A DNA stretch of 64,000 bases from Isoetes taiwanensis (taxonomy: Eukaryota > Streptophyta > Lycopodiopsida > Isoetales > Isoetaceae). Shown here piece by piece: positions 46,079 through 56,933 of this stretch. Position 1 is the stretch's first letter; each line of letters starts with the position of its first letter. Both the position numbers and the translations under genes were made by a program. The notes under the pieces are model-generated. The model made no database searches, had not been told where the DNA came from, and worked only from the letters and a program-made list of their open reading frames with translations. Location of the stretch: NCBI GenBank assembly GCA_021234155.1, contig JAJEKV010000013.1, positions 5,214,775-5,278,774 on the forward strand, read 5' to 3'.

Positions 46079-48202
46079 TTAGATGTTGTGGTCCTCTTAG
46101 TTAAAGGTTTCGTCATGTTCAATGCAGTGGTTGCTCGACAACACCCTTCAAATATCAGAAAGTACTGGCCTTATATCATGGCCTAGATATTGATCTGAAT
46201 TTCAAGAAAAATCAAAAGTAAGTGTTTGCTTTGTTATGTATTTCTTAAGTGCAGTTTTGGCATTATTGTAAGGATGGTTCATAAAGAATACAAGAACGAC
46301 AGCGATATACAATATAATTGGCTATGTTGCAGCAGTCCAGACAACATAATGTTAAACAAAATCCAGCATAGATATTTTTAGGAGGATAACATAGCTGTTG
46401 AATTGATATAGTTTTTTTTTTTGAATAAATTGCAAAGTGTACATGGTTTATTCCAAGGAAGATGATGTTGCACAATATGCTGATTCCAACCGGGGTTTTT
46501 TTTTTTTTTTTTTTTTTTAAACCATGATTTAACTGAAAATGTACATAGATCTCCAACAATTCTTGCCATCCGCTTGATTTTCATGGATTGTTTTTCTATA
46601 TATCTTGTAGGCATTAAAACTACTTATAGACGTTGTCTTTAGGAGGAGAAAATATCATATACAGGTGACCATATCTAAACTGTTGATGTGAGTTCTGAAG
46701 GTTTGTATTCTTAGTTAGACATCCACATATAAAATAATGGCTTTAACACCTATATATCCTCGAAATTTGGTACATGAGGAATGAATTGCTAACATGACAC
46801 ATGAGAAAGAAATTCCATCAGATACCATGATAGTTTTGAAGTTGAATTGATTGGTGATTGGACATACTGGCATCCCCTTTGCCCTCACTTTTGTCATTGT
46901 CATTTGCGCACTACAACAACATTTGTGATGCTTTATTTAACAATAAAGCTAGGATGTAATTAGCGAACTTTGAACTTTAAATGCCTTTCACCCATTGGAG
47001 AGACTTAGGAAGGAACGTGATCATGTTCGTGTTAAAGTAAAATGATTCAGTTGAAAATGATATGATATTTGTAGGTGTCGCTCGTGCAGCTTCACCTGGA
47101 TCTTTCTTTGTTTTAAAGAAACAATTTGTGGTAGGTTTAATCCCGGTCTATCCTGGTCTGCAAGAGTCTTAAATAGCGTCTTAAACATCATCCAACCAAC
47201 ATCACCCAACGTCATGTTTGAACCAGGTCTTAAATATCATCCATTGTCACACATTGTCTTTGAACCATGGTTGGCATAAAAGGGCATTCTATCTATCTAT
47301 GCCATCAGAACTGCAGAAAAAGTATTGAGATAAAAGCCGTGCTACTGTGCTGTGTCGGTGATAAAAATTTTGGACTTTTTGCTGTTGGCTAGAACGCCGT
47401 GCGAAACGGCCATTCTGCTCCAACATCCACCATTCTCAGGGCAAAGAATGCTAGACTAAGAATTACTGCCAAGAAAACAGTGGAAATCGAAGACCACCAT
47501 TTGATACCGATTCTTGGGAAAGTATTCGCTCCCAACTTCTATAATTGGACCTGCATCTGAGAACCTGCACCTTCTATAATTGGACATCCCCCAATTCTTA
47601 ATTGCAATTCCCCATTACACCCTCATTACCCCTACCAAGTCCCGATATGGAGAAGATTGTTTTCTGCATTCTTAAGGATACATCTCAAGGAGTTTTTAAG
47701 AGCTAAACAAGCTGGACCTTATAATGATTCTTCGTCTATATTTAGACATTGGATTGAGTCTTTGCTTATAAGTTGGACATTGGATTGAGTCTCCGCTTAG
47801 TTATACATCCCATATGATAAGCACCAAACTAATCCTAAGATCTCAAAATGAACTAGTACAATTGTCAATTATTAGAGTTATGCAAGGGCATAGCTATAAC
47901 TGCATATTCATCACAGCATACAAGTTAGTGCTTTAAAGGAGGAACAAAACTATATACGAAGTTTAAAAGTTTTAATTCACAAACTCCTTGAATTGCTCCT
48001 CCAATTATTCTATTAATAAAACACAACCACAAATGCTAGTGCATTGTAGTAAATTACTAATGGAACAAGATATTTCCCACACAGCCGTTCTCATTAGCAT
48101 CACTTTTATGATTATCTATCCCATAAATCAAATTGTAGTTCCATCTGATGATATATAGAATTCATCCTTCCCATCGAATCCCATTCCCATATATTAAACT
48201 TT
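46079..48202. other. Gene-poor stretch with poly-T run
   Basis: No gene recognised over about 2.1 kb. A run of some 22 Ts lies at 46497-46518. CATCCA(A/T)T-type short repeats occur at 47180-47240. The frame at 46263-46614 owes its length to the poly-T. CTTCTATAATTGGAC repeats at 47536 and 47570; TTGGACATTGGATTGAGTCT-like words repeat at 47740-47800. Confidence 0.4.
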
Positions 48203-51103
48203 CTACCCTGAAACTGATAACAAAGTTGTGAATGGAGTACCTGAGACAATAAATGGTGCCCAGTTCTCTACTTCAAACCTTAAGTTTCCAAGCTCATCTT
48301 CTTCCTCTATCATAGACTTCATTGCTTCTTGTAAAGCAACTGTCATCTCCCTTCCAGTCTTGAGACTCTTATAAGATCTTTCCATCAAAAGTCCAGTGGC
48401 TTTGTCGTTAACTTTCCACAAAGATGCCACAATCATGGGGACTCCTATCATGTGAAAAGATCTGCACAATCCCAATATACCGTCTGCGCATATCTCCCCC
48501 AATCCACTATTGCATGCACTTAGTATTACCACTCTTGCTTTTAAATTTTCTTGGTTTGCCATTTCCTCTGCTTCTAGGATGGTCTTGGAGGAAATAAGAT
48601 GTTCCTGTAGTGCTCTTTCATAATGATGAATATCGTGTTCCTATTTTTGTTCCTCCATGATATCTAGGAGCATGATGTTCTTGTGCTCTATCTTCAATTG
48701 GAGATGCTAGGAGTATGGCACCATGAGAATGTTTAGCATCCACAATAGCATCGCTAGCTATGTGAATCCAATCAAATGACGACAAATCATCCAAAACCTC
48801 TTGGCACGTGGCTGCTTCTTTTTTCATACCATCATAACCAGCCTCCCAAAGGACTTGTTTAACATTATCTGCTTCTACCTCTGCAAATGGAAGATCCAAT
48901 CATGGATCACCTAACATCGGGTTCCCCACCACAAATGCTCTAAGTCTAGGCAAAGGAATTGCGCATGAAAGCGTTATACGCATTTCACAATTTTGGAACA
49001 TCCTTGGAGAGGGGCAATAGGAGAGGCATAATCTTGGATGAGATAATTTTCATCCTCGCGATCATAAAATGAGACAAAAGACAGTGTTGACAATTCCTGT
49101 AAATGTTCAAATGATAGTTAATTAAAAAGAAAACACAGGATTAAGTATGTAAAAGTTAAGCTAACAAGCTCTCGGTAGGAACAATAATGATCTTCCTAAT
49201 AAGATAGTGATTCAGTGCTTGTTTCCAGTGAGAAATAAAACTATCAAACATTTGTTCCAGAACTTTTCTATTTCTAAACTTCCTCAAGCGAGTTGCCAAA
49301 GACAACTCCAAGCCTTTATGCAATTGAGAAAATTCTGTAATATGAAGGAAAAGATCTTCAGCAGCATGTAGAAAATAGCCTAAGTTCCACTGGCCAAGCT
49401 TAGAGAAAATTAGGAATGCAGTATGGGGCCCAACAAGAGAACAAATGTTTTGAATCTCATTCCAAGCATGAACATCATCAAGATCAAATGAGCAAAGTTC
49501 ATTTGTGTATGTATCTCTGCCAAATTTGATGTTCATCTTGTAAGCCAAGTCCCGGGCTTTGCCTCTTTCACTCCATATCACAGCTTGTCTTGCATGTTCG
49601 ATGTTACTGTTATGGACGGCAGATTGGCACAAAGTAGCTTCCAGTAACCTGAACAAATTCTTCATACTCTCAAAATGGGATATTCGCCCTTCACTATAAT
49701 CATCAAACCCTACCTCCTCCAAAAATTTCCGCAAGACCTCCAAAAGCAACTGAATGCTTACATCACATTTCTTTGCTTTTGAGCAGTATCGCACAAATGA
49801 TACAAGTGCTGATATCTGGCATCTTTCTCTAAACCAATCGTTATAGTGTTTTTCAATAGCTTCAAAGCCCTCTGCCATAAGAACCTCTTGTCCAAATTCA
49901 TCCTCACGTGTCCAAAATGCTGCTGTGATTTCTGATACTTTTATAAAAACATCAGACAGTGTAGCATCAGAAATCGTTTCTTCAGAAATGGTTGCATCAG
50001 AAACTATCTGGTCAATCAATTCATGGGCCCACAACTCTGCTTGAACAGAATTCCCATTTTTCACAAGCCTTCGTAGACGATCTAAAGGCGTCTAATCAGC
50101 AGAAGCTAAATCAAGTGGCTTGACTATTGCAGCTTCATTTTCCTGGTCAGTAAGCAATTTCTCATTCTGTTCTATAAAGTATTTGGTGAGATGGAACCTA
50201 GTTATTGGAGGAGCACTGGGAGAATTAATGTAAGTCAAGCTCATAAATGGGATCATTCTCCACCAATTTAAGCAATTCCAAGCCATATTTTATAGCTACA
50301 GATGCCTCCTTGCAATTTCCTATTCTATAGAAAGTTAAACGAGCATTCAATGACATAGCCATACCTCTGAAAAAGAAATCTTGATAAACTGATTCGGTTT
50401 GAATACTTTGCAAATCTTGCAGCATCTTTTGAGCTTCTTCAAAGTTTAATTGATAATGACGAAGATCAGGAATACACCAGGGAGTAAAAGACATACTCAT
50501 TGCTTTGTAATTCCATGGCAGAACCCTTCAACTTCTCACAGTAATCTAAAGCTAGATGATATTGATTTGAATCCCAATATGCAAGCGAAAGAGTGGCACT
50601 ACTATAGACTTTACCCAGCTGGGTGTTTGAGAGGATATAACTTTTTTTAGCCAACCAATTGCTCTGCTTATATCTCCACTATACTCTAAGAATAGGCCAA
50701 CACAATAGGCTGCCCACATGTCCGCATGTTCCTCACTTTCAATCTGCTTCAAGGTTTGCTGCAAAACTTGATACAACTCCTTTGGCTCCCAATTTTTGTA
50801 ATTACACATTATGACCCGAATGAAAAAACGATGAAGAAGGGAGGCAAGTCCCTCCGCATTGTGGATCAGTGCAATCTGAAAGGCGCCAAAGACTGCCCTA
50901 ATTTCTGCATCTTCCGCATTTGAATCACAAGTATGTTGTTGCTTTCTAAGCTTTAAGTGCATTTCGACAAAAAGGATTTCATTTTTAAGGTCAGAAGAGG
51001 TTAAATCCCCTGCAAGGGTTTGTACCCAGCCCCGGAGCTCCACCACATCTGGCCGAGCCCAATTGATAAATGCTTCGATGGGATTCGTCATTGAACCTGG
51101 CAA
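48203..51103 (-). pseudogene. TPR-CHAT (caspase-like) protein pseudogene
   Basis: Read on the minus strand from 51103. An N-terminal helical, TPR-like region (MPGSMTNPIEAFINWARPDV..., then GKVYSSATLSLAYWDSNQYHLALDYCEKL) continues to a 302-codon block (50064-49156) with SERGKARDLAYKM, a typical pre-CHAT segment. An acceptor TTTACAG at 49097 opens the next exon (ELSTLSFVSFYD). The CHAT domain follows: FVVGNPMLGDP, LPFAEVEADNV, DWIHIAS, and the last piece VVILSACNSGLGEICADGILGL...VASLWKVND...WAPFIVSG. CHAT is a caspase-related peptidase fold with a His-Cys dyad. Lesions: an in-frame TAG near 50092, frameshifts near 50640, 50480, 50260 and 48640, and a TGA at 48900-48902 where Trp is expected. 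The expected catalytic His (HG) is Asp-Ala (IHIASDA), while the Cys is kept. Confidence 0.88.
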
Positions 51104-53479
51104 CCTGATTTGCTAAAGGCTTTAGGTGCTTCAATCCAAAACGTGACTCCACAACTGCTTGCATGAAGTAACGTATCAGAAAAGAATCATCAGCTCAACA
51201 GATTAAGTTTCTCTCGCCCTGCCGATACTTATCTTCTACTGCTTTTGAGAATTTTTTTTATTCCCTACATTTTCTCTTCCTGCCAGGAACCTACGTACCT
51301 ACATTTGCTGAGATTCTAGAAGATTCCTAGGTTTAGGTCGACTTGCATACATTGCTTACAGCTATATCTGGTTATTTTTGCCATCGTAAACAACAAATCA
51401 TCTGGAATAAAACAGGAACTTTCGTCGCAATGGATGCCATTCATGCAGAAGAAGCTGATGTTGTAAGTAACAGAGCTCTGCTTCGCATATTTTGTCACAG
51501 AGCTCTGCCTCCTTATTTTGTCTCTATGTATCTAAAGGTTCGAGCATATCCATGTCTTAATTAATCCGGCGATCCAAAGTTATTTTGCCTAAAATATTTT
51601 GTGAATGGTTTCTCAATCTCCTCCTGAGTTTTCTTTTGATGAACAGATCAAGAATTCCGAATGAGTTCGAAAAGATCTGGATGAGTGATAAGAAGTATTT
51701 TACATTCACAACAGCAAGTGTTGAGCTTATGCAGAAGGATTTGAGGAAGCTCATTTCATTCATTTATCTCAATTTATTTGTTGCCACCCTACTCTATTTT
51801 CGCATCATACATTTTCTTCCTTTATATACCTGGAGAAAGGCCTCAGATCGCATTTCGCTCCAGTCGCGTTTTGCATTTCAGAGGGTTCGCATGGCTGATT
51901 CGTATTTCGCATTCTGCTAAGCTTACATTTCGCTGGTTTGGCATTTCGCATTGTTGCCGCCATGCCTATGACCACGAGAAGCAATACCAAAGGTCTCCAG
52001 ATGCTGCCGGACCTGGCCGCTAGCACTGGTCCATCACTTGTTGGGGTTTTAGAGTTTGTCCCACACTGGCCGAAGCGCCTCCACAAGGCTTCCATTATCT
52101 CCGGTAGAGAAGCGCCTAAAAGTCGTCTCAGTGTTGGCCGTGAAAATGCTAGGTTCAGACACCTCATAGCCTACTCCAGGCAATTTCCAAGGCACACCCT
52201 TCATGGGTGAAAAGTTTTAGTTGGTTTCTAGTAGATTATATGCCTAGGAACCTGCCGGCTGCAGCAGTTTCCGGCGGTAAACCGGCAGGCGGCGGCGCCA
52301 CTCGCGTAGATTATGCGCCTAGGAACCTGCCAGCCGGAGCGGTTTCCGGGCGTAATTTTTTACATTCAAGGTGAACACTGCCCCCTTCTGAATGCAAAAC
52401 CTCGGTTACAGACAGTCTAAAAATGATCTACAGCAGCATCTTAAGAAGCAATCTAAAGATGATCTACAGCAATATCACCTTACTTCCAACCCATTTTAGA
52501 ATTTGAAGCCAAAATCCTTGCCATCTTTGGCTGCCCTGTTTTGTTTGCCCTAGCCATAGCTGGCATCGTCTCCCTTGTTTTCCCATGTCGCCCCTATCTC
52601 AGCCAGAAGCTCGAACTTAGCCATAGCCGGAGCGAGAGAAGTTTTGCCTAGGGTCTGCTTTGTCGCCCTTATTTCAGCCAGTTCAGAACAAAGATGTCTC
52701 TCTCCGGCGGTGCTATGGCGGCGCCGTTTGAACGAGGTAACCCACGGTTCCTTAAAATAAAAAAGCAGGGGAAAATCTAGGAATTTTGAATAAGCGACAG
52801 TTTACGCATCGTGGAGTATGCATTTTGGCATGCAAGAAGCCCGGGGGATTCACCTCTATTATAGGTATCTATGCCATGTGCGTTCCTTAGGTTGCCAAAA
52901 AACCCATTGTATACGACAGTTCCATATGAAAAACCCTTTGTATACGACTACATTATTTGTAAAAGAATGCAGCCCATATTATATAATTACTTGCCCAAAA
53001 CACTTTCACTTGACAACCCCTTCCATACATATACGATATCTCTATTATTTTATATATACACATATACATAATATATATTATCATAGTCATCTTATCATAT
53101 TATCACAGAATCCCCAATAGTATAAGCTCACCAAAAATGACGGATCCTTACAGTATGAATACGAATCGAACACTGGCGCCACCACACTCCCTCTGGTATC
53201 CGTACGACATTCAAACTATAAAAACCTTATATTTTTCTTATGTATACGGTACCAGAGAGGCAATAAAAAAACCCATCTGGTGCGCTCACATGTTTCATAC
53301 CCCATAATCTAGGTGAACCCCCCGGGGCAAGAAGAAGCCATCTAATGGTGGATTCACATGCAAGCTTTCTTGAGATCCAAAAAGCATAGGTACATCGCAG
53401 AAGCTGATGACAGAGCCTAAAGCCTTCTGGCCTAGGGTGTTGTATAAGAGGCATCAACCACCCAACAATATTACCATAG
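51104..53479. other. Spacer with one small GC-rich duplication
   Basis: No supported gene. Just upstream of the CHAT pseudogene (51104-51170) minus-strand sequence stays open and may be its 5' leader. At 52229-52345 the block GTAGATTAT.TGCC.AGGAACCTGCC, with the following GCxGxxG.GGTTTCCGG-like part, occurs twice about 76 bp apart. Frames at 51585-52210 and 52818-53120 match nothing known to me. Confidence 0.4.
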
Positions 53480-55475
53480 ACTAATGGATGCATCACCTGG
53501 AGGAGCTGTATGAACCCTTAGGAGTGACTGCTAGGGCACTGGATCAGATAGGAGAAATGCTAAGCTCGTTGAGGAGAACATCTAACAGGGCCTTAGATAC
53601 CTAGCTAATGGCAAAGCGAAGGACTTGCAGGGACTTCAAGCCGAGTTATTGAAATTGGGTGGGCCAGCTTTGCTAGAGCCTCTGACAGGGATACTTAACC
53701 AGGCCATAAGGGAGGGCTTCCCACAGGAGTGGATGGTTAACAAGGTCCCCCCCATTCATAAGACAGGTAATAGGGATGATTCAGCGAACTACCGCATGAT
53801 CATGGTGAGCCCATTACTCGCAAAACTTTTAGCAGGCGTGGTGGAGAAGAGGTTAACCCAGTGGGCTGAGGAAGCTGGAGTGCATGTAGTTGGCCAAGGC
53901 GGGGTTTTGCCCTACGCACTCCACAACCGACCATATATTCGCTCTCAAGATTCTTATGAAAGCTAACCCCGATGCGCGACATGACCTGTATTGCCGTTTT
54001 GTAGATTTCAAGACTGCATATGATCCAGTCCTGCGAGACTTGTTGTGGCAGCATTTGCAAGAGCTGCATGTCCCACATGACTTATAAAATGTCATCTACA
54101 GACTCTATGAGGGAATATATGTTGCATTGCATGCATCAGATCAACGAGTTGCTAGCACCATAGGGGTAAACAGGGATGTCCATTATCCCCGATGCTCTTT
54201 GGTTTCTATATTGACAAATTGGAGACCTGGATGCGAGAACATGGGGAGGGTGGCCCGCAGCTACCAGAGGCATATAGTATAAGGCAATTGCTCTATGCAG
54301 ACAATATGGACTTGCTATCCCATACAACCAGGAGTATGTAGTGGCATTTGGATGCTCTTAGTAGGTTCTGTGACACAGCAGGAATGACGGTGAACCTGCA
54401 AAAAACTAAGCTCCTGGCAATCCTCTCCTCACAGCATGATATCCCAGTCTCTATTATAGAGGACAGAAGGTGGATATCATAAGGACCTTCAAGCTGGGAA
54501 TCGACTTTTCTGCTAGCATGCTATGGGATGATTGTGTGGAAAGAAGGGTCAGCGTGGGATCGAAAGCTTTGTATACTATGCAAAATAGCTGCTATAGAAT
54601 AGATCTCTGTAACTGGGCACGTCGAGCACACCTGTTCAGAGTGCATGTTGAACTAGTACTACTATATGGGTAGAGGCCTGGGGTCCACCGATTAGTAAGA
54701 ACACCTGGGATAAGCTAGAGAGGGTGCAAAAGGCCTTTTTGACGTACAACCTAGGTGTCAAGGACACGGTGCCTTATCCGATTTTGCTATATGAGACTAG
54801 TTTCTGGCCCCTACAACATTTTGCTATGAGCAGACATCTTGCATATTTCCATAAGGTCAATAGCATGGATGTACAATGTCTTTCCCCTAGGGCTTTGTCA
54901 TTGGCATAAGGGCCACAACGGCTGAAGAGAGTATGACGGGAGCACTGTAAGGGATGGTTCGCAACATGGTCTATAGACTACCAGCAGCTTGTGGCTATGC
55001 CTAATGCACACTTGAATGAGCGCTTTGCTACCACTTTGTGGAATGCAGCCACTCTTGCGAAGTCTAAAACAGAGCACTACCATACGCAGGTTAATCCAAC
55101 GCTGGAACATGTCCTACACCAGTACTTGAATGCACACATATCTACGAAGAAAAGGAGAGCTATTGCCTCTGTCAGGATGGGATCCCGTCATCTCAAAATT
55201 GAAACAGGTCGCTGGAGTATAGATGGAGGGCAGAGAATCCCCCTGCATGAGAGAATATGCCAGTGTTGCCATATACAAACAGTAGAGAATGAGCACCATG
55301 CTCTGCAGGAGTGTCCGATATATACGCACATCCGAGTAGTACATGCTGATCTTAGATGCTCTGAGGCACTGCTGTATCACTTGCTGGCATCGCCGATGGT
55401 TGCACGTCTTGCGTCCTACTTTTGCAGGTCTCTACCATCAGAGTATTTAAGGGGATTTGAGAGCCTACCAGGGAT
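53480..55475 (+). pseudogene. Second LINE: RT and C-terminal region
   Basis: Pieces in order: LANGKAKDLQGLQAELLKLG (from about 53608); GFPQEWMVNKVPPIHKTGN and NYRMIMVSPLLAKLLAGVVE (RT fingers); AGFCPTHSTTDHIFALKIL (53896-); LYCRFVDFKTAYDPVLRDLLW, with the first catalytic Asp intact; LLYADNMDLLS (54288-54320), where the usual YADD is YADN; and a KVDIIRTFKLGIDF piece. The C-terminal 174-codon frame (54991-55515) carries RICQCCHIQTVENEHHALQECP, the Cys-x2-Cys...His...Cys knuckle common at LINE C-termini. Frameshifts near 53900, 54090 and 54460 inactivate it. It is a relative of the LINE at 34.4-46.1 kb and is truncated at both ends. A terminal-inverted-repeat element begins in its tail at 55479. 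Confidence 0.87.
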
Positions 55476-55478
55476 AGG

Positions 55479-55800
55479 TTCAATACGCTGTACGTTTTAT
55501 ACGGAATACATATGAATTGTATGATACGGCACATATTTGCCGTATAAAACGTAAAAAGTACGGCAAAAAAAAATTCCGGCGTCGAAAGATTTTCGCGTAC
55601 GCGAAAACAACGTGAAAGCGTACGCGAAAATTTTTCGTCTGACGCTAAACAAGTGAAAAAGCGTCTGTGACGCCAAAAAAAAAAATCAGCGTGCTGAATT
55701 CTTCAGATCACAGCGTCGCCGGGCGAAAAGTATTTTCGCCACGTCGTGATCTGAAAGAATTCAGCGACTGTAAAAATTCAAAAGATTTTTTTTTTTTTGG
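55479..55800. mobile_element. Terminal-inverted-repeat element, family T, copy 2 (left part)
   Basis: Begins GGGATAGGTTCAATACGCTGTACG, the same terminus as at 18670. The next 300 bp share several blocks with that copy (GAATTGTATGATA, GAAGATTTT / GAAAGATTTT, AACAACGTGAAA, GCGAAAAGTATTTTCGCC). It also has its own short inverted repeats, such as GAATTCTTCAGATCAC / GTGATCTGAAAGAATTC at 55696-55764. It stops where the retroelement begins at 55802; part of the right half may resume at about 63960. Confidence 0.72.
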
Positions 55801-55801
55801 C

Positions 55802-56333
55802 TATAGCTATGGGTTACATTCACCAGTGGACTTGTTAGTGTTAATGGATTATACAAATCTTACGTCAGAATGTTCCAGGGTGCTCTACCCATTAACTTTT
55901 GATCTCTAGTTAGTCCTTGACGTAGCAAAACTCATGGTTTATTTCCAAATCTATGCTCTAGATCCTAATCCAGTCTTTATGGTTCTCAACCCTAGTCACT
56001 GGTCATCTGGATCCATTCACCACCACTGTTACCTCAAATGCATCAAGTAACTGGTCTATGTTTCTTTTTTCCGTGTTGTATTGGCCAATTTTTTAAGCAT
56101 TCCACTGTTGGGCTCTTCTCTAAAAATTCCGTGTTGTTTAAACTCCTTATTTCTCATTGGGTTCCCCATGGTTCAATGGTTCTCCAAACCCCCAAAAAAT
56201 TGTTTTTTTTTTATTATTCCAAATGTGTCATAGTTGGGCTCGTCTCCAAATCTTCATGGTGCTCAATTCCCTTTTTTTCTCCGTTGTTCCCTCATAGTTC
56301 TATAGTTCTATTTATTCATGAGTTTTAAGGGGT
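55802..56333 (+). repeat. Left direct terminal repeat
   Basis: 532 bp from TATAGCTATGGGTTACATTC to GAGTTTTAAGGGGT. It matches 63438-63930 almost base for base, apart from a ~36 bp block starting near 56105 (CTGTTGGGCTCTTC...) that is missing on the right, and variation in T-runs. It has no TG...CA ends and no adjacent tRNA primer site, unlike a retroviral LTR. Confidence 0.92.
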
Positions 56334-56627
56334 TAGATTATTTTTCTCAATTCCTATATTCGTTTCTCAGTTATACAAGATTAGGGCTAGGTTTTCCTTC
56401 CCACCACGGCTGCAGGAAGTTCAGTCACTCTCGAGATGGCAGCCGACGTTCCCATTTCCGTTTCGTTACTGCTGGCAGTGGTACAGTTGGCTCCGGATGG
56501 TACAGGACACATTTTCCAGCTTTTAGTTTATATAAGGTGGTTCTTTGAATCATTCCCCTCCTCCTGCCATAGCCAGTTCGTCTCTCTATATGGTTCATTT
56601 TGTATCAAATTCAGTTCTGTCAAGTGC

Positions 56628-56933
56628 ATGGGCAGGCGGAAAGGGGGCTTTAACAAGGCCACTCTAATCAGAATGGAGGAGGAGAAATTGAAAGCAGAAA
56701 AGAGAAGAAAGATATTTGATTATCATAAATCAGCAATGATCCCTGGATCAGATAAGAGCCCTATTTTGGTTGAAGGGGAAGGTAGCTCTGCTCTTGCTAC
56801 AGCAGAAATACCTTGTATGGTGTCATGCACTCCAGAACTCCCTGATAATCTTCCTACTAAAGGTCTTGCTCCACCAAACGCCCCGGTTGTTCCAGTTGTA
56901 GCAGATGAGCACCAGGACGTCACTGCAACTCAG
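56628..56933 (+). CDS. Retroelement exon 1, basic N-terminal region
   Basis: Start ATG at 56628, chosen because relic B (26848) begins with the same MGR motif in the same context (GCATGGG). The 102-codon exon opens with MGRRKGGFNKATLIRMEEEK and a Lys/Arg-rich helix, then becomes Pro/Val/Ala-rich without clear structure. It ends at GCAACTCAG|GT with codon phase 0. The basic stretch may bind nucleic acid or act as a nuclear signal; no known domain is recognised. The frame stays open upstream to 56436, but that part is not shared with relic B. Confidence 0.65.

Noticed and set aside
46378-46614. Lys-rich minus-strand frames
   Set aside because: Their Lys runs come from the poly-T tract at 46497-46518.
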